From assembly GCA_018287875.1 (NCBI GenBank), contig JAGVVL010000001.1, positions 6,634,001-6,698,000 on the forward strand: 64,000 nt of DNA, written 5' to 3'. The stretch's first letter is position 1. Every line of letters begins with the position of its first letter. The notes beneath the pieces were generated by a model. It was not told the DNA's origin and did no database searches. It worked only from the letters and a program-made list of their open reading frames with translations. Both the position numbers and the translations under genes were made by a program. The DNA comes from Nigrospora sphaerica (Eukaryota > Ascomycota > Sordariomycetes > Amphisphaeriales > Apiosporaceae). Positions 45,866-56,633 of this stretch are shown here, one piece after another.

Positions 45866-48800
45866 TTAAGACCACCGGTTCTGGGTCCGGTACGTCGTAT
45901 TTATAGTGTTCTTGCCCAACGCGGTCGCATCGTACCCCCCATTGGACATGACGCTGCCCGGGTACGATGCCGCCGTGGAAGCACTACTGGCGCGCTGGAC
46001 ATTTCCGCTACCTAGCGCGTACGTCGCCGCCGTGTTGCCGAGGCCCAAGCCGCCGTGGCCGGCCGCCGGGCCGAGGGCCTGCATGTCCAGGTAGCCCGAG
46101 TCCGAGAAGGACTGAAACGAGCCGACTCCCGTGTGGGAGCTGGTCGGCGTCTGGGCCGACGGCCCAAAATGTGGCGATTGCGCCGAAACCCCATGGGGCG
46201 CCGTGGCCGCCGTCCGGTACGGATTGTCCATGGGTGATGCCGACGGTGTGCGGCGGGGTGCAAACGACGTGCCCGCATGCACGCTCATGGACGGTGACGC
46301 TCGAAACGTGTTTTCCGCCCCCATGAGCGGCGAGTTGTTGTTCTGGGCCCCGAACTGGGGCGAATGGGTGACGTGAGTCACCAGTGTAGTGCCCGGCGAA
46401 TTGGTTGTCAGGCCATGTTGCTGGCGCGGATTGGTCTGGTATGACCCTTGGTGAACCGTGTAGGAAGGCGTCTGGTTTTGGGCGTAGTAGTTGGGGTTAT
46501 TGGCCGACGTTCGTGTGGATTGCTGTGAGAGCGTGGGCGCCATCTGCGGCGGTCTCGAGACTTGGACCGGCGTCGGTGACGGATTGGAGTGTGCTGCTGG
46601 CTGCTGTTGCCAAGGTTGCGTCTGCTGCCGGTTATTCATACTGCCCTGGGCGCTCTGCTGCCGATTCTGCATCGAGGCCGTAAACCGCTCGTACTGCGCC
46701 GCTAAGCCCTCGTCCGTGGCCAGCGAAGTCGATGGGCCACTGGGCGGCATGGCTTGCTGTCGCGGCTGTGGACGAGCGTTGTTATATATCTGGCCAGGCT
46801 CGCTACGCGTTGCCAGGGGGTGCTGCGTTTCGGAGTTCTCGGTCGAAGGACGACCCAAGGCCCCCAGATTTTGTTGCTGTGGTACCTGCTCCTGGTGTGG
46901 CTCGGGGCCCATGGGCAAAGATGCTGCTGTTGCGGCGTCTGCTGTTCCTGCAGCACCATGGCGTTTTGTCGCTGCCGGATTTGATTTGCGGGGCCGCTTC
47001 GCGTGGGGAGCCACCGTACTGTTCGAAACTACGAGCGGACTGAGATTGTGGCTGCTCGGCCCCTTAGGCGGTGGCTGCAAATCGGTTGCCGGCGTCGGCT
47101 GAGCCGCTGAACTACCATTAATGTCGCCGTTGGTCACCATGTCGGCGACTTTGTTGCTCTGGCGTTTCCGCTTGGCACCCGATATAGCCGACGCTTTGAC
47201 TTGCGGTGCCGCAGCCCGCCCTTCGGGGACCATGGTGGGAGCAGCCGGCCCAGCAAGAACAGCCGGTACCGCAGGGCCAGCGGGCTCAGCAGGGTCAGTA
47301 GCGCCACCCGCCGGCTGCCCGTTTCTGCCAGAATTTGCAGTGATACCAGGCGGTTGTCCTGCGTTGATAGCAGGTGAGCCTGATGAAGGTGTCGGCAAAG
47401 TGGGCGGAGGGATATAAGAAGTGCTGGTATGGGGCGGGGGGAGAGGGGTCTGTTGCACCGTCGGAGCCTGGGGGGTGGGGTTGGCAGCCTTCGCCTTGCT
47501 CTTGGGGGCCTTGGGTCGTGCTGGCTTGACGTTACCCTTAGGTGGCCGGGCCGGGCCGCCTGGCGCGGCGACGCTGTCAGGTAATTGTGTGACACCGGCA
47601 TCGGCGGTCGGTTCCGGTTGTTCTGCTGTCTGCTGCCCCGTTGACTGTGCCGTCTCGATAGCCTTGGGGCGATTCTTGGAACCCTTGGGCCGTCCCCGTT
47701 TCTTGGCCATCGATCCCGGCCCGGCCGACTCGGGATTAACCGACATGAGCCCTGAAGTGGACGCCGTCGCAGGCGCTCCATCGGTGCCCGCACTATCGGT
47801 GCCCCGCGGGGGGGTTTGCAGGAGGTCAAGAACCCTTCTTTCTACCGCGTCCGCGTCTCGGTCCACGTCCACTGGGTCCTCGTCCACATCCACCCAGCTA
47901 TCTTCAGGAACCTCTGGCTGGCCGTTATTGTGTGCCGCCATCACTGGCGTTGGCACGGTGTCGCCCGGCGTCAGTTTGGTACCTTTCTTCAACCCTTTGT
48001 CTCGCCTCGCCTTGGTTGCCTTGCTACCTTTGGGGCGGCCCCTCGGACGCCGTGAGGGGGCAGCGGGGGCCGCCGCAGGGGAAGCGGGGCCTGTTGGCCT
48101 ACGAGGCCGGTTCAGGTCCGGAAAGATCTCGGCCACCCAACCTACAAACAAGTTGCCGGTGCCGTTGGCCTCAAGACTATTGGGGAACTTGCCGTCGGCA
48201 GGAGCGGGCGCATCCGGAATGCCACCAAAGAAGGCCAGTGCCTTGCAGATGTGATCCACAACAACCGCATGGGGTAACGAGCGAAGAAGAGTCAGGAGCC
48301 GGGCCTGTTCCGACTTGACCTCGAGCGCTGTGAGGGGATGGGCCGGGCCGGGTGTGAACGGAGATGCCGCCGGTTCCGGCTCCGGGGCCGGGGCCGGGGC
48401 CGGGGCCGGATCCTCCGGAGCCTTGGCCGGACGCGGGCGGGCATAGTTCGCCCTCCGGTGGTGGGACACATAATAGGGGGTCTCTGCTAACTTGGCCTGG
48501 AGAGCAGTGCTCTCGCTGCTGCGCTTGGCAGCCTCGTATCGTGCTTGACTCTCTCCCCTATTCGCGAGTGACATGTGCATGACATTGAAGTTTCCCTTCA
48601 TGCCATCCGTCTTGCCCTTGAGCTTGCTGGGAATCGGATTCCGCACGCGGCCGTCGGCGGGGGAGATACTGCCCATTATGAGCGTGGGATGGGTGCCCTG
48701 GGGCGGCGGGGCCGGTGCCGCGGCGGTAGAGACCGGAGCAGCGGGGGGACGGGCAACGGCGCCAACGCTCAGCGCCGAGGCCGAGCCCCCAAGGTCGCAA

Positions 48801-48940
48801 GGAACATCATTGGGTGTCCCCGTGTGGGCAGTGGCCGACAGAGCGGGGGCCGGGGCCGAGGCTCGGAGGGGGTCGGCTGGCGGCGGCGGCGGTAGTACTG
48901 GTGGTGGGAGTTGTGATGAATTGCTCGCGGTAGTCGCCAT
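45866..48940 (-). CDS. Large AT-hook DNA-binding protein
   Basis: Uninterrupted frame of 1024 residues from the ATG at 48940 (MATTASNSSQLPPP). Two clear AT-hooks, RRPRGRPKGSK (297-307) and KKRGRPKGSKNRPK (413-426), indicate binding to the minor groove of AT-rich DNA; a degenerate third basic patch is KPARPKAPKSKAKA. Basic nuclear signals include GAKRKRQSNK and HAKRPRKSNP. Most of the chain is disordered, rich in Pro and Ala in the first half and in Gln, Asn, Pro and Ser in the second. Two islands look conserved: residues 104-165 (SKLKGKTDGMKGNFNVMHM and then SLANRGESQARYEAAKRSSE) and 205-277 (EVKSEQARLLTLLRSLPHAV, ending VGWVAEIFPDL). The last residues NTINTTYRTQNRWS may be a third. A nuclear chromatin or transcription role is inferred; I cannot name an orthologue. 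Confidence 0.88.
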   Translation of the reverse strand: MATTASNSSQLPPPVLPPPPPADPLRASAPAPALSATAHTGTPNDVPCDLGGSASALSVGAVARPPAAPVSTAAAPAPPPQGTHPTLIMGSISPADGRVRNPIPSKLKGKTDGMKGNFNVMHMSLANRGESQARYEAAKRSSESTALQAKLAETPYYVSHHRRANYARPRPAKAPEDPAPAPAPAPEPEPAASPFTPGPAHPLTALEVKSEQARLLTLLRSLPHAVVVDHICKALAFFGGIPDAPAPADGKFPNSLEANGTGNLFVGWVAEIFPDLNRPRRPTGPASPAAAPAAPSRRPRGRPKGSKATKARRDKGLKKGTKLTPGDTVPTPVMAAHNNGQPEVPEDSWVDVDEDPVDVDRDADAVERRVLDLLQTPPRGTDSAGTDGAPATASTSGLMSVNPESAGPGSMAKKRGRPKGSKNRPKAIETAQSTGQQTAEQPEPTADAGVTQLPDSVAAPGGPARPPKGNVKPARPKAPKSKAKAANPTPQAPTVQQTPLPPPHTSTSYIPPPTLPTPSSGSPAINAGQPPGITANSGRNGQPAGGATDPAEPAGPAVPAVLAGPAAPTMVPEGRAAAPQVKASAISGAKRKRQSNKVADMVTNGDINGSSAAQPTPATDLQPPPKGPSSHNLSPLVVSNSTVAPHAKRPRKSNPAATKRHGAAGTADAATAASLPMGPEPHQEQVPQQQNLGALGRPSTENSETQHPLATRSEPGQIYNNARPQPRQQAMPPSGPSTSLATDEGLAAQYERFTASMQNRQQSAQGSMNNRQQTQPWQQQPAAHSNPSPTPVQVSRPPQMAPTLSQQSTRTSANNPNYYAQNQTPSYTVHQGSYQTNPRQQHGLTTNSPGTTLVTHVTHSPQFGAQNNNSPLMGAENTFRASPSMSVHAGTSFAPRRTPSASPMDNPYRTAATAPHGVSAQSPHFGPSAQTPTSSHTGVGSFQSFSDSGYLDMQALGPAAGHGGLGLGNTAATYALGSGNVQRASSASTAASYPGSVMSNGGYDATALGKNTINTTYRTQNRWS
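48384..48407. repeat. (GGGGCC)4 inside the AT-hook gene
   Basis: Four perfect GGGGCC units on the + strand. The gene reads the opposite strand, so its mRNA carries GGCCCC units encoding Ala-Pro repeats (around residues 178-187). Confidence 0.95.
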
Positions 48941-50965
48941 TTTATGTGGTGGCCGTGATCATGGCCATAGGGGTGGCTGCTGGTAGGAATTCCCCAACTG
49001 CCGCAGCCTTCATGAGCGTGTTCGGGGAGCTCGCGAATGGTCACAGCCCCTGGCAGAGGGCAGGCGGTGCGTGACAGGTGAGCCTATCGGATCATGATCC
49101 TGACCAACAGCCAGTGGGACGCGCAATTGAGTTTTCGAAGGCCACGGTGAGCGGGCGGTATGGCGTATGGCAAGGAACAGCAATGCCTCCAGTTGCTGGT
49201 TCGAGCGTGTGCGACAGCAGTCAGGTGAGCTCGTCGCCTCGGGCGGCCATGCCAAGGTCGACAACAATGGTGTCGCGAGGAGGGGAAAAAATACAAGCAG
49301 GCGAGGGGTCCCGCCTCCGCGCGCGCCTGAGCGAGGACGGATGGGCAGCAGACACTTGCCTGCTACACATCCACACACACGGCCTTCCTCTTCTCCCCTC
49401 TTTCTCCCTCTTCTTCTCTTTCCCTCTCCCTCTCTCTCTCGTACGCGCGCGCACGCGCAGGAATCAAGTAATAAATTACTGACGGGCAGGTGTCGTGCGT
49501 TAGTCGGTACGTGTGTGCGTGCAACCGAAAGATGTAGGGAGGCAGCGACGCAGTTGGTCGCCGAGGTGGGTTGGTACAGTAGGTTAGGAGTAGGTAGGCA
49601 CCCCCCTCTCGCACTGGAGTTGACGAGGGCGAGGTTGGCCAGTCCGTTTCGTCTGGTCTCGTCTCGTCTCCTCACGTCACGTCACGCACTGTCGCCGCCG
49701 CAATTGCTGTGCCTGGGCCGGGCCGGGCAGGGCAGGGCAGAGCTGGGCTGGGCGAAGCTGGGCCTGAGTCCGAATCCGAATGATGGAGATCCATCCCTCA
49801 GTTTTGCGGTGCGGGTAGTTAGATTTCCACGTCGACCCTTTGGGCGAGCGTCACCGGAGAGGTGCTGGGCTAATTTTGGTTTAGTGCGGGTTCCGGGTGA
49901 CGAGTTCCCGCGGGCCTGGGTGGATGGGATCAGTTGCCAGTTGCTGCGACGCCCCTCACCTCCTCCTCTGGTTGCTTTTGGCCTTGCTAAGCGGTCCGAA
50001 CGCCGCTTCATGTTGATTCCCCTGTTTGATCACGGCCCGCACAACATCAACTGCTGTACGTAACCTCACCCCCATGCGCATAAGTAGCCCGCCATCTTCC
50101 GATTCTGATTACTACCATTACAAACATATGTGGTCAACAACGGATTTGCCTACCTAATACCCTCGCGTAGGGTTTAGTAAGTACCTCTATTATAGAATGT
50201 AGATAGATCCACGTACCTAGAGTTCCCAAGTAGGAGGTAAGAGTCCCAGCTGCTCCAGAATATACATGGTTACATACCTCCCCATTGACGTATGGGATGC
50301 CAGTCAGGACGATTCGACTAAACAAAAGCCGACGACCTAACATCGGGCCTCCTCTCATCCCATCTGAACCCAGAATGTGGTCAGCTCAGCCGGATCCGTG
50401 AGGAGACCCATAGATAGCACCTGCACTGAGCTTAAGGAAGCTTCCCCGCCTATCAGATCCAATACCACAACAGCCTATATTCTAGGTAGGTTGAGACATT
50501 GGAGAACACCTAGGTAGCGGCTCCGGGCTGCTCACTAGAGGTCCAGCTCCCCTCCCTCAGCTCAAGTACTACCTTACCAAGATGACCTACCTACCTCCAT
50601 CCATATTACCTATACCCAATAAACCTTACGTCAACCTCGAACCGCGCAGCAACTCTGCCCCCATTAGGTAGTCACTGTTCCGCCATCTAGGCCCTCGTCC
50701 TCTCTCTTCCTCGCCTCTCGAATTTGAGAGCAAGCCCTCATCCGCCGAGGAAACTTCGAGACCCGCCCCCCGTCTCTACTTGCGTGCCTCCTAGCGAACC
50801 CCCCGGCCCGTGTTGAGTGATATCCCGCTCCGCCCCGAGCGAGGCAGGCGCGACGCCTCGAATACCCATCTCCATCGACCTCTCTAGTTAGAACCTAAAC
50901 TCCCGCTACTTCCTACCACCGCCCTCCTCCAACAACTCCGCCACGCCTACGCGCCCACGCCCAAA
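48941..50965. other. Divergent intergenic region between the AT-hook gene and vma5
   Basis: No supported gene. It contains a pyrimidine-rich tract (about 49380-49440), direct repeats of GGGC-rich words near 49713-49765, and a 500-base stretch dense in CCTAGGTA/ACCTACCT words (50140-50660). The ends are presumably promoters and leaders; the CT-rich DNA just upstream of vma5 (50690-50950) is typical of fungal leaders. Confidence 0.65.
50140..50660. repeat. Dense cluster of CCTAGGTA/ACCTACCT motifs
   Basis: Words such as GTACCTAG, CTAGGTAGG, ACCTAGGTAG, CTACCTACCT and TTACCTATA recur about every 20-60 bases on both strands. The stretch is markedly less GC-rich than its surroundings and has no frame of interest. 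It is the strongest cluster of this motif family in the window. Confidence 0.65.
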
Positions 50966-52413
50966 ATGTCCCCTACACCGACCAAGTATTGCTTCGTCTC
51001 GCTCCCCCTGCAGGCATTCGATACCGGCGACCAGGCCGAGGCGCTCGACTCCCTCAAGGCCACCGTCGGCGCCGACAATGGCACCGTTCTGCCCTTCGCC
51101 GTGCCCAACTTCAAGATAGGAACCCTCGATGCCCTGGTCCAGCAGGCCGATGACCTGGGCAAGCTGGAGGCTGCGTGCGAGGGCCTCGCGTCCAAGGTCG
51201 GCGACTCTCTGCGCTCGCTCCTCAACGATGACGAGGACAAGATCGCCCAGCAAAAGATGGTCAATGACAGTGCGTTTTTTCTTGTTGCCCACACCGCCCG
51301 ACCACGAAGCCCGATGCTGAGAAATACATGACAGAGCCGACCGACAACTACCTGCGCACCTTTAACTGGAACAAGGTCCGCTACCGTGCCGACAAGCCCA
51401 TCGCCGAGCTGATCGACATCCTGCAAAAGGTATCGTGGCTCGCGCCCTCTCCCCGCGTCCTCCCGCGCTCCCTGGGCCGCCTCGCTAATATGCTCGCCTC
51501 CCCAGGAACTTGCCACCATCGACAATGACGTCAAGGGGAAGCTCAACCAGCACAACCAAGTCAAGACGAACCTCGCCACGCTGCAGAGGAAACAAACGTG
51601 AGCCCCTTACGCCGCCGCGCTGCCCCGTAGTCCGACACAGGCTGCTAACGAGGGTGCCAGTGGCAACCTCACCACCAAGTCGCTCACCCCCATCGTCGAC
51701 CCCTCCATACTGGTGCAGGACTCGGAATACCTCGAGACACACCTCATCGTGGTGCCGGCCAACCTGAAGAAGGATTTCTTGAAAGAGTACGAGGGGCTCG
51801 CTCCCATGGTTGTGCCCCGATCTGCTGTGCAAGTCGCGCAGGACGATGAGTTCGTCCTGTTCACGACCACGACGTTTAAGAAGCACAGCCCCGAATTCCT
51901 GCAGAAGTGCCGCGAGCACAAGTACACGCCGCGTCAGTACAAGTACGTTGAGGGAGGCAAGGAGGAGGAGCAAAAGGAATTCGCTCGCGTCGAGCGCGAA
52001 GAGAAGAAGGTGTGGGGAGAGGCCCTGCGACTGGGCCGAACCGGCTGGAGCGAGAGCGTCATGATCTGGGCTCATGTCCTGACCCTGCGTGTGTTTGTCG
52101 AGACGGTGCTGCGTTACGGCCTGCCCCTTGAGTTTGTCTCGGCGCTGGTGGCGGTACGTCTCCCTCCCTTCACTTTTATTTTCTCTGCTAACGGGCAACC
52201 GCCCCCCAGACGTCGCCAAAGCTCGCCAAGAAGGTCAAGTCGCAGTTAGACGGGGCATTTTCGCACCTGGGTGGAAACGCTTTTGGCAGGGACAAGCGAG
52301 GCAGGATCACCAAGGACGACGCAGCGATATCATCCGAAATGGCGGCGGCAGGCCTGGGCGCCGGGGAAGGCAACGAATACACGGCCTACGTGTACTACGA
52401 GATCGAGATATAG
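50966..52413 (+). CDS. vma5: V-type proton ATPase subunit C
   Basis: Subunit C (Vma5) bridges the peripheral stalks and the collar of the V1Vo proton pump on vacuoles and endosomes, and its release drives reversible disassembly. Five exons (50966-51269, 51335-51429, 51506-51597, 51661-52153, 52210-52413) close to 395 residues, the normal length. All four introns are 56-76 nt with GTGCGT, GTATCG, GTGAGC and GTACGT donors. The N-terminus is MSPTPTKYCFVSLPLQAFD. Family landmarks across joins include NYLRTFNWNKVRYRADKPI, ELATIDNDVKGKLNQHN, RKQTGNLTTKSLTPIV, DSEYLETHLIVVPANLKKDF, ESVMIWAHVLTLRVFVETVLRYGLPLEF and, at the C-terminus, NEYTAYVYYEIEI. It ends 191 bases before the 3' end of the convergent adenylylsulfate kinase gene. 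Confidence 0.97.
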
Positions 52414-52604
52414 AACGCGACCTCCCGACGAGGGAGCGATGAGGGCGGGCGCAGACACAGGCGCAGACAAGATAACCCCCGGGGCCGTAGCTTCTTGGTA
52501 TCAAAGCAAACATTGACTTGTGCGGCCCAGGATGCGGTACACAGTATTCTCCCCTGAAACTCTTCGTTGGGCTTGGGTCTATGGGCATCGTACTACATAG
52601 TTTT

Positions 52605-53383
52605 CTATTTTTTTATGCTGATCAGGCCCTTGGCCTGCAACCACTCGACGATCTGGGCGACGCACTCCTCGACGCTGTTCTCGTGCGTCTTGATGACGAT
52701 CTCGGGCTTCTCGGGGGCCTCGTACGGGGCGCTGATGCCGGTAAAGTCCTTGATCTCGCCGGCGCGGGCCTTCTTGTACAGACCCTTGGGGTCGCGCTGC
52801 TCGGCGACCTCGAGGGGTATGTCGACGTAGACCTCGATGAAGGGGATGGGCTCGTCGTCGCCCTGGGCGGCGGCGGCGTGCAGGTCGCGGGCGATCTGGC
52901 GGTCGGCCTGGTAGGGTGAGATGAAGGAGGTCAGGGCGATGGTGGACGAGTCGGCAAAGAGCTTGGCGACCTCGGCGATGCGGCGGATGTTCTCGTTGCG
53001 GTCCTTCTCACTGAAGCCGAGGTCCTTGTTGAGGCCGAAGCGCACGTTGTCGCCGTCGAGGCGGTACGCGGCCAGCCCGAGGTGCAGCAGGTGCTGCTCC
53101 AGCGCCGTCGCCACCGTCGACTTGCCTGACGCCGACAGCCCTGTGAACCAGATGGTCATGCCGCGCTGGCCGCGGCACTCGTTGCGCTCGCGGCGCGACA
53201 GCGACGGGTGCCAGGTGATGTTGCTGTTGGTTCTCAAGCGTCAGTCCCAGGGCGGTTTCTCGCTTGGGGTTGGGGGCGTGTGTGTGGGCGTGTGTTGTGT
53301 ACATAATGTGCGTTTGTGTGCATATACATCCGTCGCCAGGGCCACCGGGACGGGGCACACGGGTCGAGAACTTACGTTGCCAT
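52605..53383 (-). CDS. met14: Adenylylsulfate (APS) kinase
   Basis: APS kinase (EC 2.7.1.25) phosphorylates APS to PAPS with ATP in sulfate assimilation; it acts in the cytosol. Two coding exons: 53376-53383, only 8 nt (ATGGCAAC), and 52605-53223. They are separated by a 152-nt intron with a GTAAGT donor. The join makes [20 protein letters not shown], the expected fungal N-terminus, and a total of 208 residues, the usual length. The P-loop GLSASGKST is at residues 31-39. The substrate-binding [17 protein letters not shown] (58-74) with [15 protein letters not shown] follows, then [10 protein letters not shown] (102-111), the family's flexible lid around [20 protein letters not shown] (148-167) and YEAPEKPEI. 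No ATP sulfurylase domain is fused. Confidence 0.97.
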
Positions 53384-54270
53384 TTTGGGGAAGTTGGAAT
53401 AGTTTGAGAGTGGGATAATGGGAGCTAAACAGGAGAAGCTGAAAGGCGGGAGGGCAGATGCTTCAAAGTTATATGCCTCGTGCTGCAGGCATTATGTGGT
53501 TTTCTTCGCCAACGCTTACGCCGGCGCCGGCGCAAGCGCAGGCAGAGAGGCAGGTTCTACTCTTGGTGAAAATGCTATCTTCTCTAATACTGGGGCTCTT
53601 TCCCACCTTCTGCCCCTCATTCCTCACGCCGGACCGGATGGTGGATATACACGAATGGGTGTCGCCCCCAGTTCCGTACGTGTCCAGCGTTCGTCTCTCT
53701 CTTTGCCCAGACATGACGTGATTCGAGGCACCGCGGGGTCCCTCCCTATTACTACTTTACATTAGTACCGTGGTAGGTACTTACCCACCTATAATTCCGT
53801 ACTTCCCAACCTACCCACTGTGTGATACCTTATGTAAGTAGTATTTATGTACGTGCATGCTAGGTTCGCAAGGGGAGCTTTTCACAGGGGTGGGTTCCAC
53901 CATAAGCCGCGCGCTGTTATCCCGTTGACCCTACATAAGGAGGTAGATATGTACTAAGGTACCTATGCAATGCAAGGATGGCATTGGCATATCAACCTGT
54001 CCACCCGTGAGTGCCCGTCGCCCCATCCCGCCGTCGCCGTTTCACCCGCTGATTTCCAAGTGCTGTCGTGATAGACTTCGAATATCGACGTGGCAGGACC
54101 CCCGGACCCCAGCGCATTCCCCAGCTCTCGGTTGACGAGAGGAGCCTCGAAATCCGGTTGCCGCCCCCTCGCGACTCGGCCGCCGCAAGTCACGGAAACA
54201 ATGCGCTGGTCCGTCTGAACGGCATCCACCCATCGCGCACCGAGAACCTGCGACCGCAAGGCATCGTATC
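53384..54270. other. Divergent intergenic region
   Basis: It lies between the starts of the APS kinase and DENN-like genes. It contains a TAGGTACTTACC-type motif cluster (53755-53980) with lower GC than its flanks. No gene is seen; both promoters must be here. Confidence 0.65.
53755..53980. repeat. Cluster of GGTAGGTACTTACC-like motifs
   Basis: Several TAGGTA, AAGGTACCTA and GTAAGTA words lie within about 220 bases in the divergent promoter region. They belong to the same family as the cluster upstream of vma5. Confidence 0.6.
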
Positions 54271-56177
54271 ATGACGGCCGAACGCCGCGGCCAGCCGGAG
54301 CTGCACGTCCGGCTGCCTTCGCGAGCCCCCGCCGCTCCGCTCTCGGCCACTGTGCCCGAGCTGCCGCCCGTCTCTGCCCTCTTCCTCATCGAGTTTGACG
54401 TCAAGGCCGGTTACACCATCTCGTGGAAGGCCGCGCTGCCGGGCCTCGAGCTTGAAGGCGTCGTGGAATACAAATCGCTCCCCTCGGGCCTGCACACCGT
54501 GTCCGAAGACTTGATCTACTTCGTACACGACCACCATGCCGGCCTCAGCGCCTTCGTGAACGCGCCGTGCGACGACAGCGAGCTGCGCAATGCCCGTATG
54601 CTTGCCGTCGGTATCCTGGTGCCCCTGAGCTTCGGACGGCTGGGCCGCGCCTGGAAGCACGCCGAGGGCCTGAAAGCCATGGCCGCCGACCTTGTGGCCA
54701 ATGTGAAAGACACGACGGCCCTGGAGGAGTACTGGGCCAAGCACCAGTCCCGTGACGACAGCCCACGCAATCCAGAATTGTCCCAGGACACGCTCGAAAC
54801 GCCTACGGCACAGCACAGAACATCGGGAAGGAGCCGCCAGCGAAATCGCACGGCCTCGGATGGCGCTGGTCTCCTGCCGCCCGGTCACAGGCTGTCGTCC
54901 TTCCACCCAGCCTGGAGTCTCGGCAAGTTGCTGGACACCTTTGGCCCCCTCATATTCCCGATACACCGTGCCGCGCTCCTCCGCAAGCGCATACTAATTT
55001 CTTGCCATGCCCCCGTACAAGAAGTTAACAATTTCGGTATGCTCAAATTATTGATCGCTTATACCGGACCCCTGGCTGACGCTAAGCAGTTTATGATATC
55101 TCCATTCTATCCAACATCCCGCTCTCGACCTACGAGAACCTCCCGCCTGGCTGTCCTTCGCACAGGCTGAACCCCCTATTTACCATTGGCGTACATGACA
55201 TCCCATTCTTGGCCGAGAACAGCAAGCCGGTGCGTCCCGGCATACAGATAGTCCAGGAGCCCGAGGGCGCCTCGGGCTGGATAGCTTGTACAACGGACAG
55301 CATCCTGGCCATGAAGGACACCCTCTGGGACATGCTCGTCACCTTGCCTCCACCCCACACCGCACAAGCCCACGAGCATGTTTGGCCCACCGTAGAGTGT
55401 CCGCATGGAGTTGTCGTCAAGGCGACCCAGCGTGATCTCCGCCGGTATCGCGCTCTGCGGATAGGGCTGTCACGCATGGTGGCCCAGAGCGACTGCGCCG
55501 TTGAGAGCCCGACGGCCTTGTCCGCAACCCCCCAGACCCCTGCGACGCCCCGCACGCCGCTGCCGGACCCATCAATGGATGACGCCGAAAAGATCGTCGA
55601 GCCTCCGTCCTGGGCCGCTCTCGCCTACAACGGCTTCATGTGGTGGGCTTCGGCCGGCGAGCAGACGCGGTCCGACGAAGCAGAAGAGTCGGCCCACGAC
55701 GCGGCTCTGCTGGCCGGCCTGTATCCGTCTTCCATGCACATGAGCATGAGCATACCGCGATCGGCCGACCTGTCGGCCTCGGGCAGCCCCGTCGCGACGG
55801 CCCGTCGTCTATCGACATCGACGGCCACGCTGTCGTCGAACGAGGCGCAGATGGAGCTGGCCATCATTGCCTACTTCCACCGCCTGACCTCGACCATCCT
55901 CGACAAGCTGGCCGATCTCGTCGACGACCAGAACGACGCCTCGGACGCCGGGAGCCACCTGGACGACGATGACGACGACGCCCTCCTGGAGCCGGTCGAG
56001 GAGGAGTCCGAGGGTGGCCGCGTCCGCATCAGCAACGAAGCCTTGCGGGCCATGGGCCTCGACCTTTGGAGCGCCAGCGACGTCGAGTTCGTCAAGGAAG
56101 TGGCCGCCGTGTACTTTGGCCGCAAAGCCTTTGTGGAGGGCAAGGTCGTTGAGGTGTGTGGTGTTAGGGTGTGTTAG
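54271..56177 (+). CDS. LCHN/DENND11-like protein (DUF4484 type)
   Basis: Exons 54271-55036 and 55090-56177 (53-nt intron) give 617 residues. The join makes VNNFVYDISILSNIPLSTYEN, typical of the family. The N-terminus carries the DENN-like opening SALFLIEFDVKAGYTISWK. This is followed by GLHTVSEDLIYFVHDHHAGLSAFVN, ARMLAVGILVPLSFGRLGRAWKHAEGL and LLDTFGPLIFPIHRAALLRKRILI, a core pattern of Avl9/DENN-related proteins. The second exon has LFTIGVHDIPFL, GWIACTTDSILAMKDTLWDMLVTLP, PPSWAALAYNGFMWWASAGEQ and a C-terminal domain ending in SASDVEFVKEVAAVYFGRK. Linkers are Ser/Thr/Pro-rich and acidic. DENN-type proteins act on Rab GTPases in membrane traffic; the partner of this one is not known to me. 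The family name is given from recollection of the motifs. Confidence 0.82.
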
Positions 56178-56633
56178 TATGGACCCGGGACGGGAAAACG
56201 GGCTTAATGATCTCCCTTCAGGCGCCGGGCTGGGATTTGTATCTATTTGGCAGGCTTTTATATATGTACGACACGATTGGCACCAAGCATCCCTGGCGGC
56301 TGGTCGACATGCCTTGCGTCCTAGAAGACCGAAGTCACCTTTCGGCAGTGTGCGAGGGTCAAGTCCCTGTCCTGAGGGAGCGCACCCATGCATAGCGGTT
56401 GGCCATAGAGCCGATACCTTTTGCTGTTGGGAGGCGCGGGCCACACCGCGTAGCGATGCTTGGAAGACCACGGGACGTTGCCAATACAAATTGATATCTA
56501 ACCTCTACGGTCATCTATGCCCGCTGCCAAGTCGCTTTGACTGGACTAGGTAATCATGATTGCTCCGCAGTGAAAACGCCGCCGACGCCAAGTCCTTATG
56601 CATCTGCAATATACTATACAATGCCAACACTCT
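56178..56633. other. Convergent 3' intergenic region
   Basis: A 456-base gap between the stop codons of the DENN-like gene and sec63. Short frames only; presumably two 3' untranslated regions. Confidence 0.7.
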
